52,125 nt of DNA, taken from contig NZ_MUYU01000022.1 of assembly GCF_002014825.1 (NCBI RefSeq), positions 1 through 52,125 of the forward strand, read 5' to 3'. Of this stretch, positions 1-7,597 are shown piece by piece (position 1 is the stretch's first letter; each line of letters opens with the position of its first letter). The translations under genes were made by a program, and so were the position numbers. The DNA comes from Moraxella pluranimalium (lineage in GTDB: Bacteria; Pseudomonadota; Gammaproteobacteria; Pseudomonadales; Moraxellaceae). Under the pieces are notes generated by a model that was not told the origin of the DNA, searched no databases, and saw only the letters and a program-made list of their open reading frames with translations.

Positions 1-104
1 TAGTTGACCACTACAAAAAGTACAAAGCTAAAACGCCTACAGCGTATTCTACTTATTGGATAGAGCCTAGCGATATTGCCATTTTGAAACTACAACAAGC
101 CTAA
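1..104 (+). CDS. C-terminal end of a gene cut by the window edge
   Basis: Reading from base 3, 33 codons are open and end in TAA at 102-104, beginning V-D-H-Y-K-K. The family cannot be recognised from this tail. The first 17 bases recur inverted at the right end of the window, where one frame also reads L-V-D-H-Y-K. It could be the end of the element's integrase or of a cargo gene. Confidence 0.45.
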   Translation, partial: VDHYKKYKAKTPTAYSTYWIEPSDIAILKLQQA

Positions 105-111
105 AAAAATT

Positions 112-135
112 CCCCTAGCTTTTGATGGCTAGGGG
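112..135 (-). terminator. hairpin with U-tract on the minus strand
   Basis: CCCCTAGC (112-119) pairs with GCTAGGGG (128-135) around an 8-base loop. A run of A on the left (103-109) gives a U-tract only for minus-strand transcripts. On the plus strand it is a stable stem just before the ribosome site of the next gene, so it may act there as an mRNA structure instead. Confidence 0.5.
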
Positions 136-151
136 CTAAGGAAATCATAAC

Positions 152-619
152 ATGAAAAACATTCAACACAGAGAATTATATCATGAAAAAATATCATTTG
201 CCATCGATGGGGCAAGTGGTGATAATGAGCACACTACTACACTACTAGCGGACTTGCCAAACCGTCAAACATTGGCTATTTTTACGCCTACTGTTAGCGA
301 TAACAGCCCTACAGGTGTAAATATTCCGTCATTACAAGATACGCACAGTATCACCAGTTATGGCGGGGCGATGGTGCAAAATACAACACCCTTTTGGGAA
401 ATATGCACACCGTCTAGTAGCGGAGTTCAACCCCGCCAACCCTTTTTGCGGTTGGTATCACCGACTAATCTACTAGGAGCGTTCACCATGAATGCAATCT
501 CAAACACCATCCAAAAATTTTCTATCTTTACCCCAATCGAAAGCCTTGTTTTGGGCTTTGTGCTTGGCTTGCCTATTGCTTGCCTTGTCTTTGGCATTCT
601 AGCGGTTATGGGGGTGTAA
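152..619 (+). CDS. hypothetical element protein with C-terminal membrane segment (155 aa)
   Basis: I do not recognise the family. The first 110 residues are rich in Ser, Thr and Pro, and the last 25 form one hydrophobic segment (about 130-153). An AAGGA motif lies a few bases before the ATG. A second, better-placed start exists inside the frame: AGGAG at 475-479 precedes an ATG at 488 that would give a 43-residue protein with a short head and the membrane segment. The long form, the short form, or both may be made. It opens a plus-strand run with the next two genes. Position and length recall the small Ash/Icd-type genes of P4-like satellites, but no motif supports that. Confidence 0.5.
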   Translation: MKNIQHRELYHEKISFAIDGASGDNEHTTTLLADLPNRQTLAIFTPTVSDNSPTGVNIPSLQDTHSITSYGGAMVQNTTPFWEICTPSSSGVQPRQPFLRLVSPTNLLGAFTMNAISNTIQKFSIFTPIESLVLGFVLGLPIACLVFGILAVMGV

Positions 620-620
620 G

Positions 621-935
621 ATGAAAGCATTTATCGTGGATAGCGTTAAGCATAGCATTTACAAACCATTTGCCCAGCTAGATTATGCCATGCACTATGC
701 CAAGCATTTTGATGATGCCATTATCTATGAACGAGATTTTAGCGTTCATGAAGTGCAGGCATGGGGAATTGATGCACCATTCATCATTCAATGCGACAAA
801 CCGCCAATTTATCGCACATTTGCCAATAAATCTGATGCCATTATCTTTGCTGAACACCTAGCCAAAGATTATCCACAAGCACAAATTGAGCGTGTAACGG
901 TGCGTTCATTTACTGATGAATGGGGTGATGAATGA
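621..935 (+). CDS. hypothetical element protein (104 aa)
   Basis: No recognised domain. It is small, acidic and soluble, with many Asp, His and aromatic residues and no membrane segment. It starts one base after the preceding stop, behind a purine-rich stretch, and overlaps the DUF3987 gene by an ATGA junction (932-935), so it is probably translationally coupled to the replication protein. The position suggests an accessory factor of that protein; this is guesswork from context. Confidence 0.6.
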   Translation: MKAFIVDSVKHSIYKPFAQLDYAMHYAKHFDDAIIYERDFSVHEVQAWGIDAPFIIQCDKPPIYRTFANKSDAIIFAEHLAKDYPQAQIERVTVRSFTDEWGDE

Positions 936-3001
936 TTGAGATTAAAGAACTAACCTTACTAGACCACACGCCAAGTTATCATGATGATTTGTGCTATGCG
1001 ATGCGTGATGTGTGGCGTGATGTATTTGTATCGGTCAATAGCGATGCCAAAGATTATCCAGCCATAGACAGTGCAGGCGTGATTTTGCAGGACAATACAG
1101 GCGATAAAAACAATCTCTTTATTTACCCAAATACCGAGATTGCAAGCAACTACAAACGCCCATTTTTGATGAAAGATTATCAAGGGCAAGCGGTGGTTTT
1201 GGGCAATGCGACATTATGCACCAAAATTCATGCCGTGATTGGCTTTGATAATGCTGATGTGCTTTATGATGCCGTCAAAGATGACTTAGGATGTGTGGTA
1301 TGCCTACCACGCCTGCTAGAGCATCATTTTAACGCCCTTATTACGCATTTTGGCACGCTTAACAAGCCTTTGGCGGTATATGCACCACTGACCGACAAAC
1401 AACGCCTAGAGAGCCTAAAAACCGCCGTCAATGGCGTGTTATATCTGACCATTGCAGACCTGCAAACAGCATTAGCCAATGATAGCCTTGATGATGTGTG
1501 CGAACAATCCGACAAGGTGGAATTGAGCCGTATTCAGTGGCAAACGCCAACGCCATTTGCAAGGGCAAATAGGAATAATCCCTATCCAATAGATGCGTTT
1601 GGCAATCTAGCGGATGTGGTCAATATACTTGCTTATTATGCACAAGTACCGCCATCAATGGCAGGTCAAAGCGTGCTTGGTGTGCTATCGACCATTGGGC
1701 AAGCCAAAGTGAATGCACCATTTAGCCATGACCACAAGCCAACAAGCCTATATCTACTGACTGAAGCCCCCAGCGGTGCAGGCAAAACCAGCGTTCAAAA
1801 ATTGGCATACAAGGCGATTTTTGACCATGACCGCAAAATTTACCAAAAATTCAGCGATTGCATGACTGAATGGGAAATGATGACCCAAACACTCAAAGGC
1901 AAAGAATTGGCAGAATACAAGATGGACAACCCAAAGCCAGTGAACAAACAAATGATGCTGGATGATGCCACGATAGAACCCATCCTTGATAAGATGGTCA
2001 TTGATGAGTGCGACAATGTGGCATGGGTGACATCCGAAGCATCCAAATTTTTTAATGGCTATACCATGCAATCAAGCACCAGTGGCAATGCTATGGGGCA
2101 TTTAACCAATTTGTATGATGGCGGTTATGTGAATAGAGTGCGTTCCCAGCGTGCAAAAGATGCAACATGGAAAACGAGCGCATACGATGTGCGACTAACC
2201 ATTGATATGAGCGGTCAAGGTGCGGTAATACAGCCTGCATTCAGTGATAAATTAATGAGTGAACAAGGTTTTATGGCACGGTTTTTATTATCTGCTGAAA
2301 AGTCATATATCGGCTATCGTGACTGGTCAAGCGATGAAAGATTATCAGCCAATCCATATGATGATGCAATATTAAAGGGCTTTTGGGCAAGATGTGATTA
2401 CTTGCTCAATGACATGGCAAATTATCCAGCTGACCATATCCCCTTTGCTGATGTAGAGCCAAACAGAGACCGCAAAAACCGCTTTAATATGCCGTTTGCT
2501 AGTGATGCCATGCGACATCTTGCCAAGTTTCAACAGCATATCGAAAACAGCATGGCAGATGGTCAAGCATTGGCAGGCTATCAGGCTTTTGCATCACGTA
2601 TGGCAGAGAATGCCAGCCGTATTGCCACGCTACTAGCCTACTTTGATGGCAAAGAGCAATTAACGACCGAGTATTTGGACGGTGCTTTTAAATTGGTGCA
2701 GTACAGCATTAACGAACAAATCCATTATCAAGATGATAATGAGATTTCGGACGCTGAAATTTTGCTAAATTGGCTGGTCAAAAAATGCCGTGAGAAAAAA
2801 ACAGACCGTTTGGGCTATTCATGGGTGCAAAGCAATATCAAACCCGATAGGCTAAACAAGCGTGAAGTACTGCAAATGCTGACCGAAAGTCTAGCGTACA
2901 GCCATCATATCAAGCTAGGATTTATGGGAAACACCAAAAGCCGTGAAATTATCATCAATCCGTTAGTATTGCAGGGAAAAACAGGGAAAACGGGAAAGTA
3001 A
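932..3001 (+). CDS. DUF3987-type replication protein (primase/helicase-like ATPase)
   Basis: A 689-residue protein with a P-loop APSGAGKTS near residues 279-287, preceded by a helical stretch containing MAGQSVLGVLSTIGQA. This is typical of the DUF3987 (YfjI-like) family found in prophages and satellite elements. Family members combine an N-terminal region of primase-like or unknown function with a AAA/helicase-type core and are assumed to drive element replication. The C-terminal 100 residues look like a winged-helix segment (DAEILLNWLVKKC onward). The gene overlaps its upstream neighbour by ATGA. Directly downstream lies a cluster of GGGAAAG repeats, a plausible target for this protein as initiator. 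The ATPase family is clear; the initiator role is inferred. Confidence 0.8.
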   Translation: MIEIKELTLLDHTPSYHDDLCYAMRDVWRDVFVSVNSDAKDYPAIDSAGVILQDNTGDKNNLFIYPNTEIASNYKRPFLMKDYQGQAVVLGNATLCTKIHAVIGFDNADVLYDAVKDDLGCVVCLPRLLEHHFNALITHFGTLNKPLAVYAPLTDKQRLESLKTAVNGVLYLTIADLQTALANDSLDDVCEQSDKVELSRIQWQTPTPFARANRNNPYPIDAFGNLADVVNILAYYAQVPPSMAGQSVLGVLSTIGQAKVNAPFSHDHKPTSLYLLTEAPSGAGKTSVQKLAYKAIFDHDRKIYQKFSDCMTEWEMMTQTLKGKELAEYKMDNPKPVNKQMMLDDATIEPILDKMVIDECDNVAWVTSEASKFFNGYTMQSSTSGNAMGHLTNLYDGGYVNRVRSQRAKDATWKTSAYDVRLTIDMSGQGAVIQPAFSDKLMSEQGFMARFLLSAEKSYIGYRDWSSDERLSANPYDDAILKGFWARCDYLLNDMANYPADHIPFADVEPNRDRKNRFNMPFASDAMRHLAKFQQHIENSMADGQALAGYQAFASRMAENASRIATLLAYFDGKEQLTTEYLDGAFKLVQYSINEQIHYQDDNEISDAEILLNWLVKKCREKKTDRLGYSWVQSNIKPDRLNKREVLQMLTESLAYSHHIKLGFMGNTKSREIIINPLVLQGKTGKTGK

Positions 3002-3209
3002 ACACCGCAAAGCCTTACACCACAAGGGCTAGCAACTTTCCTTTTTAAAGGGAAAGCTAAGGGAAAGTGGGGAAAGTGACGGATAAAAAGCCTGCTACTT
3101 TCCCTACTTTCCTTTTACTTTCCTAGCCAAAAGGAAAGTTACAAAGCCTTACACCATAAGGGCTAGAGCCAGTTACTTTCCCACTTTCCCTAATTTCCCA
3201 TATCTAAAT
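2973..3209. repeat. iteron-like GGGAAAG/CTTTCCC cluster with a duplicated 24-bp unit; putative origin
   Basis: About thirteen GGGAAA(G)/GGAAAG motifs in both orientations fall in about 230 bp, beginning inside the last codons of the DUF3987 gene. A 24-bp unit, AAAGCCTTACACCAYAAGGG followed by CTAG, occurs at 3009-3032 and 3143-3166 with one mismatch and has partial internal dyad symmetry. No ORF of note lies here. Dense short repeats next to a replication gene are the usual look of an initiator-binding origin; that function is inferred. Confidence 0.55.
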
Positions 3210-3373
3210 ACAAAATCACGCCTGCTATTTCGGTTTTAAAATCCAAAATCACCACAAGATAACCACAAGATTTGATAAATCACGGTATGATTTCGGTAAT
3301 ACTTGGGCGTGTTCAAAATCGCACCAAGATTGAAACCCGTGCTACAATATCCCTAATGATTTAGATTTCCATG

Positions 3374-3502
3374 ATGCCAAAAATAGCAACTATGGAGATT
3401 TCCCCCATACAGACCCCAAATTTAAAATGCCAAAAATAGCTACTATCACGAAAATCATGATAGTTGCCCAAGATGATTAAGATGCCAAAAATCGCCACAA
3501 CT
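3374..3502 (+). repeat. three direct repeats ATGCCAAAAATAGC.. upstream of and into the zinc-ribbon gene
   Basis: Copies start at 3374 (ATGCCAAAAATAGCAACTAT), 3427 (one mismatch over 20 bp) and 3482 (diverged; it doubles as the start of the next gene's ATG frame). Spacings are 53 and 55 bp, five turns of B-DNA, so bound proteins would sit on one face. They are probably binding sites for an element-encoded regulator or initiator. Confidence 0.5.
3442..3464. promoter_or_regulatory. palindromic operator-like site
   Basis: ACTATCA (3442-3448) and TGATAGT (3458-3464) form a perfect 7-bp inverted repeat around 9 bases, directly upstream of the zinc-ribbon gene and overlapping the end of the second direct repeat. 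This fits a dimeric repressor site controlling the 3482-4338 genes. Confidence 0.4.
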
Positions 3503-3907
3503 AACAGCCTAGACAACTACCCCAAACTAAGCATCAAGCAATACAAACTTTGTGGGCGTGATGACTTGACCACGACAAAGACCGCTTGTAACTTTGGCGG
3601 TTATCGTGATTGGTTTATTTGTGATTGTGGTAAGCGTGTTGGCGTGCTTTATTTGGTGCATCAATGGCGGTGCAGGCATTGCGTGGGGGCTTTGTATCAA
3701 TCTCAACTTAATCAGCCATTAGACCGCTTAAACGAGCGTATAAACCGCATACGAGAGCGTTTGGGGTGGGTGCGTGGTATCGCACATGGCATGGGTGATA
3801 GACCCAAAGGAATGCACCAAAAGACCTATCAAAGATTAATCAGTGAGTACGAGCGATTGACCAAACTATTTATCGGTGAATATCATGACAAATATAACCC
3901 TAGATGA
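3482..3907 (+). CDS. zinc-ribbon element protein (141 aa)
   Basis: The protein has paired cysteines C-D-C (residues 48-50) and C-R-H-C (64-67), with further Cys at 24 and 36, suggesting a zinc ribbon. A basic helical stretch rich in Arg follows (about 75-100) and the rest is helical. This arrangement is common in small uncharacterised phage and satellite proteins that contact nucleic acid. The ATG at 3482 was chosen; a TTG at 3464 and an ATG at 3473 are in frame, and none has a clear ribosome site. The stop overlaps the start of the next gene, giving an overlapping three-gene run to 4338. Confidence 0.6.
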   Translation: MPKIATTNSLDNYPKLSIKQYKLCGRDDLTTTKTACNFGGYRDWFICDCGKRVGVLYLVHQWRCRHCVGALYQSQLNQPLDRLNERINRIRERLGWVRGIAHGMGDRPKGMHQKTYQRLISEYERLTKLFIGEYHDKYNPR

Positions 3908-4112
3908 TTTATTGAATGACCTACAAAAAGCCAAAGACATTGCAGAGCGTAACGAAAACCCCAACGCCTTAGTAACTGCAACATTGGCACAAGCTAAGCT
4001 TTTGGGATTGGATAAACCACAATTACATGACAAAAACCAAGATGCCGTAGATTTGATGGCAGATTTGATGAAAGAGTTAAGCAATGACAAAAAAACTACC
4101 TACCATTCATAG
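3885..4112 (+). CDS. small helical element protein, paralogue A (75 aa)
   Basis: A helical protein with the pattern LLNDLQKAKDIAERN...ATLAQAKLLGLDK. The same pattern recurs in the next gene, so the two are tandem paralogues. The AKLLGLDK tail of the motif resembles N-terminal helical domains of phage small terminase-like or DNA-binding proteins, but this protein is too short to assign. The ATG at 3885 (after GGTGAA) was chosen over a GTG at 3876. It overlaps both neighbours. Confidence 0.5.
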   Translation: MTNITLDDLLNDLQKAKDIAERNENPNALVTATLAQAKLLGLDKPQLHDKNQDAVDLMADLMKELSNDKKTTYHS

Positions 4113-4338
4113 CCTAATGGCAGATTTAGAAACCGCCAAAGCACAAGCAATGGCAAACGGTCAATTTAACAGCGTGATTAGTGCAGTGGCACTACAAGCC
4201 AAGCTATTAGGACTTGATACAGGCAAGGCATTTGAACAAGCTAATACGCCTACACCCATTCAAGTAGTAGTGGATGTTAAAGATGCTAGAATGAGAGATG
4301 ACAACTTAGAGTTATTGCCCGAATATCGCAAAAGCTAG
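4084..4338 (+). CDS. small helical element protein, paralogue B (84 aa)
   Basis: It shares LMADLETAKAQA...AVALQAKLLGLDTG with the preceding gene in the same relative position, followed by a 35-residue tail with VVVDVKDARMRDDN. That tail resembles the linker after the helical domain in phage small terminase-type proteins. It begins 29 bases before the stop of paralogue A in another frame, with AAAGAG upstream. It may have arisen by tandem duplication. It is the last full gene of the element. Confidence 0.5.
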   Translation: MTKKLPTIHSLMADLETAKAQAMANGQFNSVISAVALQAKLLGLDTGKAFEQANTPTPIQVVVDVKDARMRDDNLELLPEYRKS

Positions 4339-4343
4339 TCTAA

Positions 4344-4527
4344 TTGGAATGGATAAAAAAGCGGTTTTTGGGCTTTATAAAAAGGGGCGGTGTAAAAGTT
4401 TGGGCGATTGGTGCAGATGACCGCCAACCCATGCAAATTTATATCACCGCAAAAATGGAAGTTTGCACGCCTGCCAATGGCATCAAAAATGGGTAAAAAA
4501 TGGCGATTTTTGGGGGTGACTTTTTAA
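4344..4527 (+). pseudogene. short overlapping ORFs, probable remnant
   Basis: Three short frames overlap: a 23-codon ORF from ATG 4349, a 36-codon ORF from ATG 4417 that overlaps its stop by ATGA, and a third frame (TTG 4344 to TAA near 4496) encoding a plausible segment with VKVWAIGADDRQPMQIYITA. The third frame has the most natural composition. It probably marks a decayed gene end or a very small protein at the element's edge; I cannot name it. Confidence 0.3.
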
Positions 4528-4530
4528 TTT

Positions 4531-4550
4531 GTTGGTATCAGTGTTGGTAT
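4531..4550 (+). repeat. paired GTTGGTAT repeats, putative integrase arm sites
   Basis: GTTGGTAT occurs at 4531-4538 and 4543-4550, 12 bp apart, 60 bp before the tRNA-like core. The same octamer pair with the same 12-bp spacing lies next to the second element's boundary (41872-41891, inverted). This is the expected look of arm-type sites bound by a tyrosine integrase. Confidence 0.55.
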
Positions 4551-4609
4551 CGGTTTTTTACTACCCCTTGCCAAGCCTTTATTTGCAATGCTTTTCAAAG
4601 GTAGTTTTG

Positions 4610-4627
4610 TCCACGCCACTCCGACCA
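4610..4627 (+). other. attachment-site core: displaced tRNA-Pro 3' end
   Basis: TCCACGCCACTCCGACCA reads as the 3' part of a T-stem, a 7-base acceptor strand (CACTCCG), discriminator A and CCA. The matching 5' strand would begin CGGAGTG. C1-G72 with A73 is characteristic of proline tRNAs. The bases upstream do not complete a T-arm, so it is a fragment, as left by integration into a tRNA 3' end. Confidence 0.55.
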
Positions 4628-4637
4628 TATTTCAAAA

Positions 4638-4663
4638 AGCTTGTCAATCGTACAAGCTTTTTT
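4638..4663 (+). terminator. rho-independent terminator after the tRNA-end fragment
   Basis: AGCTTG (4638-4643) pairs with CAAGCT (4653-4658) over a 9-base loop, extended by A5/T6 flanks that give a U-tract. It was probably the terminator of the original tRNA gene. Confidence 0.75.
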
Positions 4664-4709
4664 ATTTGCCATCATTTTATTCTTGGTGTCATGCCATCAT
4701 AGGCTTGGA

Positions 4710-4739
4710 TTGGTAATTTATGTCATTTTTGGGTATAAT
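4710..4739 (+). promoter_or_regulatory. hemN promoter
   Basis: TTGGTA (4710-4715) and TATAAT (4734-4739) are separated by 18 bp, with the ATG of hemN 35 bp after the -10. No FNR-type TTGAT-N4-ATCAA palindrome is visible nearby. Confidence 0.55.
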
Positions 4740-4773
4740 GTCGTCAATTCCATAGTCTTTATAAGGTTTTGGC

Positions 4774-6183
4774 ATGACCACATCCCACCCCTACGCCAAC
4801 CGCACCGCCAAGCACTTTGACGGTATCGAGTTCGATGAAGCCTTGATTCACAAATACAACCGTCAAGGCCCGCGCTACACATCCTACCCGACTGCACTTG
4901 AGTTCGTGTCGATGGCTGATGGTGTCGAAGCCAAAATCCTAAGCACTCGCAATCCTGCCACGCCACTATCGCTGTACTTTCATATTCCATTTTGTCGCCA
5001 TCTGTGCTACTACTGCGGCTGCAACAAAATCATCACCAAAAAGAACAGCGATGCAGGCGACTATCTGGACTATCTATTTGCCGAAATCCGCCACAAAAAA
5101 TCGCTGCTACAAGGCAATAGTATCGTCAAGCAGCTACACTTAGGCGGTGGTACACCGACATTTTTTAGTGATGATGAGCTGGTGCGGTTGTGGCAGTTTT
5201 TGCAAGCGGAATTTACCTTTGCGCCCGATGGCGATTACTCGATTGAGATTGACCCACGAGAGCTACGAGATACGACGCTACAGACACTACGAAATCTTGG
5301 GTTTAATCGCCTAAGCTTCGGCGTCCAAGATCTCGATGAAACGGTACAAATCGCCGTCAATCGAGTGCAGCCCCTGCCGCTAATTCAGTCGGTGATGGCG
5401 GATGCTCGCAGGCTTGGCTTTGACTCGATTAATATCGATTTGATTTATGGGCTGCCCCATCAGCGTGTCGATGGGATGCGACGGACGATTGATGAGATTA
5501 TCAAGCTATCACCCGATCGGTTGTCGGTGTTCAACTATGCACACTTGCCCGAGCGATTCACCGCCCAAAGACGCATCAATGAAGCCGACCTGCCAAGCCC
5601 AAGTGATAAGCTGACTATGTTTGGCAATATTATCCATGCACTATCGGATGCTGGCTATCAGTACATCGGCATTGACCACTTTGCCAAACCTAGTGATGAG
5701 ATGGCGATCGCTCAGCGAGATGGCAAATTGCATCGCAATTTTCAGGGTTATGCCATCTTGGGCGACTGCGATTTGCTTGGCTTTGGGGTCAGTGCGATTA
5801 GTCAGATTGGTGCGCACATCACCCAAAATCCCACCGCTCTTGCCGACTACCAAGCCGTCATCGGTGATGGTAAACTCCCTGCCGTCAAGCACATCCAAAG
5901 CGAGCCAAAAGACGAGCTACGCCGTCATATCATCATGAATCTGCTCTGCCATGATTATATGAATTTTGGGTATTTGCGTGAGCGATTTGGCATTGAGCCG
6001 ACCCAAGTGTTCGCTGATGAGATTGCAAACTTACACGACATGGCGGCCGATGGGCTGGTGCAGGTTGATGATGATGGTATCAGTATTCTGCCAAAGGGGC
6101 GTATCCTTGGGCGTAATGTGGCGATGGTGTTTGATGAATATCTGAGCCAAAAGCACGCAGGACGGTTTTCAAAGGTGATTTAG
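4774..6183 (+). CDS. hemN: oxygen-independent coproporphyrinogen III oxidase
   Basis: This radical-SAM enzyme converts coproporphyrinogen III to protoporphyrinogen IX by two oxidative decarboxylations in anaerobic heme synthesis. The 469-residue length is normal for HemN. The cluster-binding cysteines are in IPFCRHLCYYCGC (C74, C78, C81, plus the family's extra C83), and the substrate-side N-terminal motif YNRQGPRYTSYPT (residues 28-40) is present. LGGGTPTF follows in the SAM-binding half. These features separate HemN from the shorter HemW paralogues. It is monocistronic from its own promoter and is the first core gene after the left element. Confidence 0.95.
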   Translation: MTTSHPYANRTAKHFDGIEFDEALIHKYNRQGPRYTSYPTALEFVSMADGVEAKILSTRNPATPLSLYFHIPFCRHLCYYCGCNKIITKKNSDAGDYLDYLFAEIRHKKSLLQGNSIVKQLHLGGGTPTFFSDDELVRLWQFLQAEFTFAPDGDYSIEIDPRELRDTTLQTLRNLGFNRLSFGVQDLDETVQIAVNRVQPLPLIQSVMADARRLGFDSINIDLIYGLPHQRVDGMRRTIDEIIKLSPDRLSVFNYAHLPERFTAQRRINEADLPSPSDKLTMFGNIIHALSDAGYQYIGIDHFAKPSDEMAIAQRDGKLHRNFQGYAILGDCDLLGFGVSAISQIGAHITQNPTALADYQAVIGDGKLPAVKHIQSEPKDELRRHIIMNLLCHDYMNFGYLRERFGIEPTQVFADEIANLHDMAADGLVQVDDDGISILPKGRILGRNVAMVFDEYLSQKHAGRFSKVI

Positions 6184-6280
6184 GTGCAGATGGTGTGCTG
6201 TTCTCAAATTTGTTTTTTGACACAACTGATACACACCCCAAAACTCGCCATATTATAATTAAAATTACGGAAATAAAACA

Positions 6281-6778
6281 ATGGTTTTTAATCAAGAACA
6301 GTACTATTCTGCATTTATCGGATTTAACGAAACCGCGATTATCATTCAGACTCAATCCGGTAATGGTTTGTTGGCAATTGATTATATGTATCAGCCTCAT
6401 GTTTTACCCTTGGATATTGATGATAATATGCTTGGCGAGACATTATTGAAATCTTTATCTAGTAGTAGAACATTAGTTTTGGATAGTGAAGAAATTATAG
6501 ATTTTTTTGATTTAACCAAAGGAAAGGAACGCTATGAAAATTGGGTGGATTACTTGCATCAATCTTTGGACTACAAATCAAAAAAAGCATTATTTAAAAA
6601 CATGATGTCTTGTAGTATATCACTATTTAATGGCATGATTGAGATTGCTCCTAGTCGCCATGTCAAATTGCATGCTTGGGAAGGCTTGGATGATGATAAA
6701 ACAATCACTTTGCCTTTAGATAGCACATCTGATGAAATTGGAAAAGGATTGCGTTTGGCGATGAGTTATTGTTTGTAG
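6281..6778 (+). CDS. CdiI-like immunity protein (DUF1436 family), orphan
   Basis: The 165-residue protein carries the C-terminal family signature KKALFKNMMSCSIS, then ISLFNGMIEIAPSRHVKLHAW cut short as an example of the NG..I.P.RH..L..W pattern. It also has an N-terminal LGETLLKSLSSSR stretch. This matches the DUF1436/CdiI group, cytosolic antidotes that bind the toxic C-terminus of a contact-dependent inhibition (CdiA) or polymorphic toxin. No toxin, CdiB or second immunity gene is nearby. The gene is more AT-rich than its neighbours, suggesting acquisition. It may defend against toxins delivered by other strains. The family call is from remembered motifs; the toxin partner is unknown. Confidence 0.65.
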   Translation: MVFNQEQYYSAFIGFNETAIIIQTQSGNGLLAIDYMYQPHVLPLDIDDNMLGETLLKSLSSSRTLVLDSEEIIDFFDLTKGKERYENWVDYLHQSLDYKSKKALFKNMMSCSISLFNGMIEIAPSRHVKLHAWEGLDDDKTITLPLDSTSDEIGKGLRLAMSYCL

Positions 6779-6826
6779 TCAAATTTCAGTTTGGCAATTT
6801 TACTCATTATACTACGCCTACAAAAA

Positions 6827-6850
6827 AAAGCCGTTGATAACAACGGCTTT
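6827..6850 (-). terminator. terminator of the RDD gene
   Basis: AAAGCCGTTG (6827-6836) pairs perfectly with CAACGGCTTT (6841-6850). A run of eight A to the left gives the U-tract for the minus strand. Confidence 0.85.
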
Positions 6851-6857
6851 GGCGTAT

Positions 6858-7478
6858 CTAGCTTTTTGATTTACGGTGTTTTAGGCTTTGCCATAGGGTT
6901 TCGTGGGCGATTTTTGGCACTTTGAGCGTGATGGTGTTTGATAGCATATCATGCACCGCTAGCCCCCGAGTGTTAAACACACAAAACAAAAAATTGAACA
7001 AAAAGCCCAAAAACGCCGCCAACAAAATCGCAAGCTTCGACCCATGGATAAACGCACCAACCGCTGCACACAAGGCAGGCACAAGGCAGGCACTAATGAT
7101 CCGCATAAAGCTCTGCCCCCAGCTAAGCAGCTGCCCATTGGCATCCACAGTCTTTAGTCGCCAAGTCTGCATACCCAAGGTCTGCCCCGACTTACGCCAA
7201 AAAATCCCATAAAATCCCACCAAAGTCAGCACAAACGCTGGCGTCATCACGCCGTTTTGGTACCACAGGGGCAATGCTTTGGCATCTTGGGAAGTCGTCC
7301 CCACATCCAAAAACAGCAGCGTACCGACCACCGACAGCACCGCACCCACCAAAAACAGCATCGCCAAAATCAGCATCCCATCATAGACGATGGCAGACAG
7401 TCGCACCAAAGGCTTGGCGACGGTAGGCGTTTCGGCTGGTGCGGTGGCTTGATTCTGTTTGGGCGTGCGTTTTGACAT
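6858..7478 (-). CDS. RDD-family membrane protein (206 aa)
   Basis: The sequence shows a charged N-terminal tail of about 25 residues, then hydrophobic helices at about 33-56, 77-93, 117-140 and 146-163. The first helix begins VRLSAIVYDGMLILAM, where the RDD family normally reads R..A..+D; the Tyr-Asp here keeps the acidic position. The motif GQTLGMQTWRLKTVDANG (about 98-115) is characteristic of the family. RDD proteins are inner-membrane proteins of mostly unknown role, some implicated in ion transport. It stands alone, with a terminator directly downstream. Confidence 0.8.
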   Translation of the reverse strand: MSKRTPKQNQATAPAETPTVAKPLVRLSAIVYDGMLILAMLFLVGAVLSVVGTLLFLDVGTTSQDAKALPLWYQNGVMTPAFVLTLVGFYGIFWRKSGQTLGMQTWRLKTVDANGQLLSWGQSFMRIISACLVPALCAAVGAFIHGSKLAILLAAFLGFLFNFLFCVFNTRGLAVHDMLSNTITLKVPKIAHETLWQSLKHRKSKS

Positions 7479-7597
7479 GATGGATGATATCAGCAGAAAA
7501 AAGATGCGTTATTGTAGCACAAAAGCGGCTGATTGGGTAAGCTTGACCGATATTTGGCAGGATTGGCAAATTAGACAAATCGGATTTAATGAATAAA

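Larger units (their letters stand above)
1..4627. mobile_element. distal part of an integrated satellite/phage-like element, tRNA-Pro site (left end outside window)
   Basis: The segment holds tightly packed plus-strand genes of phage-satellite character (a DUF3987 replication protein, a zinc-ribbon protein, small paralogous proteins), a repeat-rich intergenic region that looks like an origin, and a 3' boundary resembling a tRNA gene end (4610-4627) followed by a terminator. Ordinary core genes start directly afterwards with hemN. No integrase or capsid gene is visible; an integrase would be expected next to the intact tRNA, left of the window. The extent and the satellite label are inferred from gene content and the boundary. 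Confidence 0.6.

Noticed and set aside
451..458. A further GTTGGTAT octamer inside the first full gene.
   Set aside because: Single copy without the 12-bp partner and far from the boundary; likely chance.
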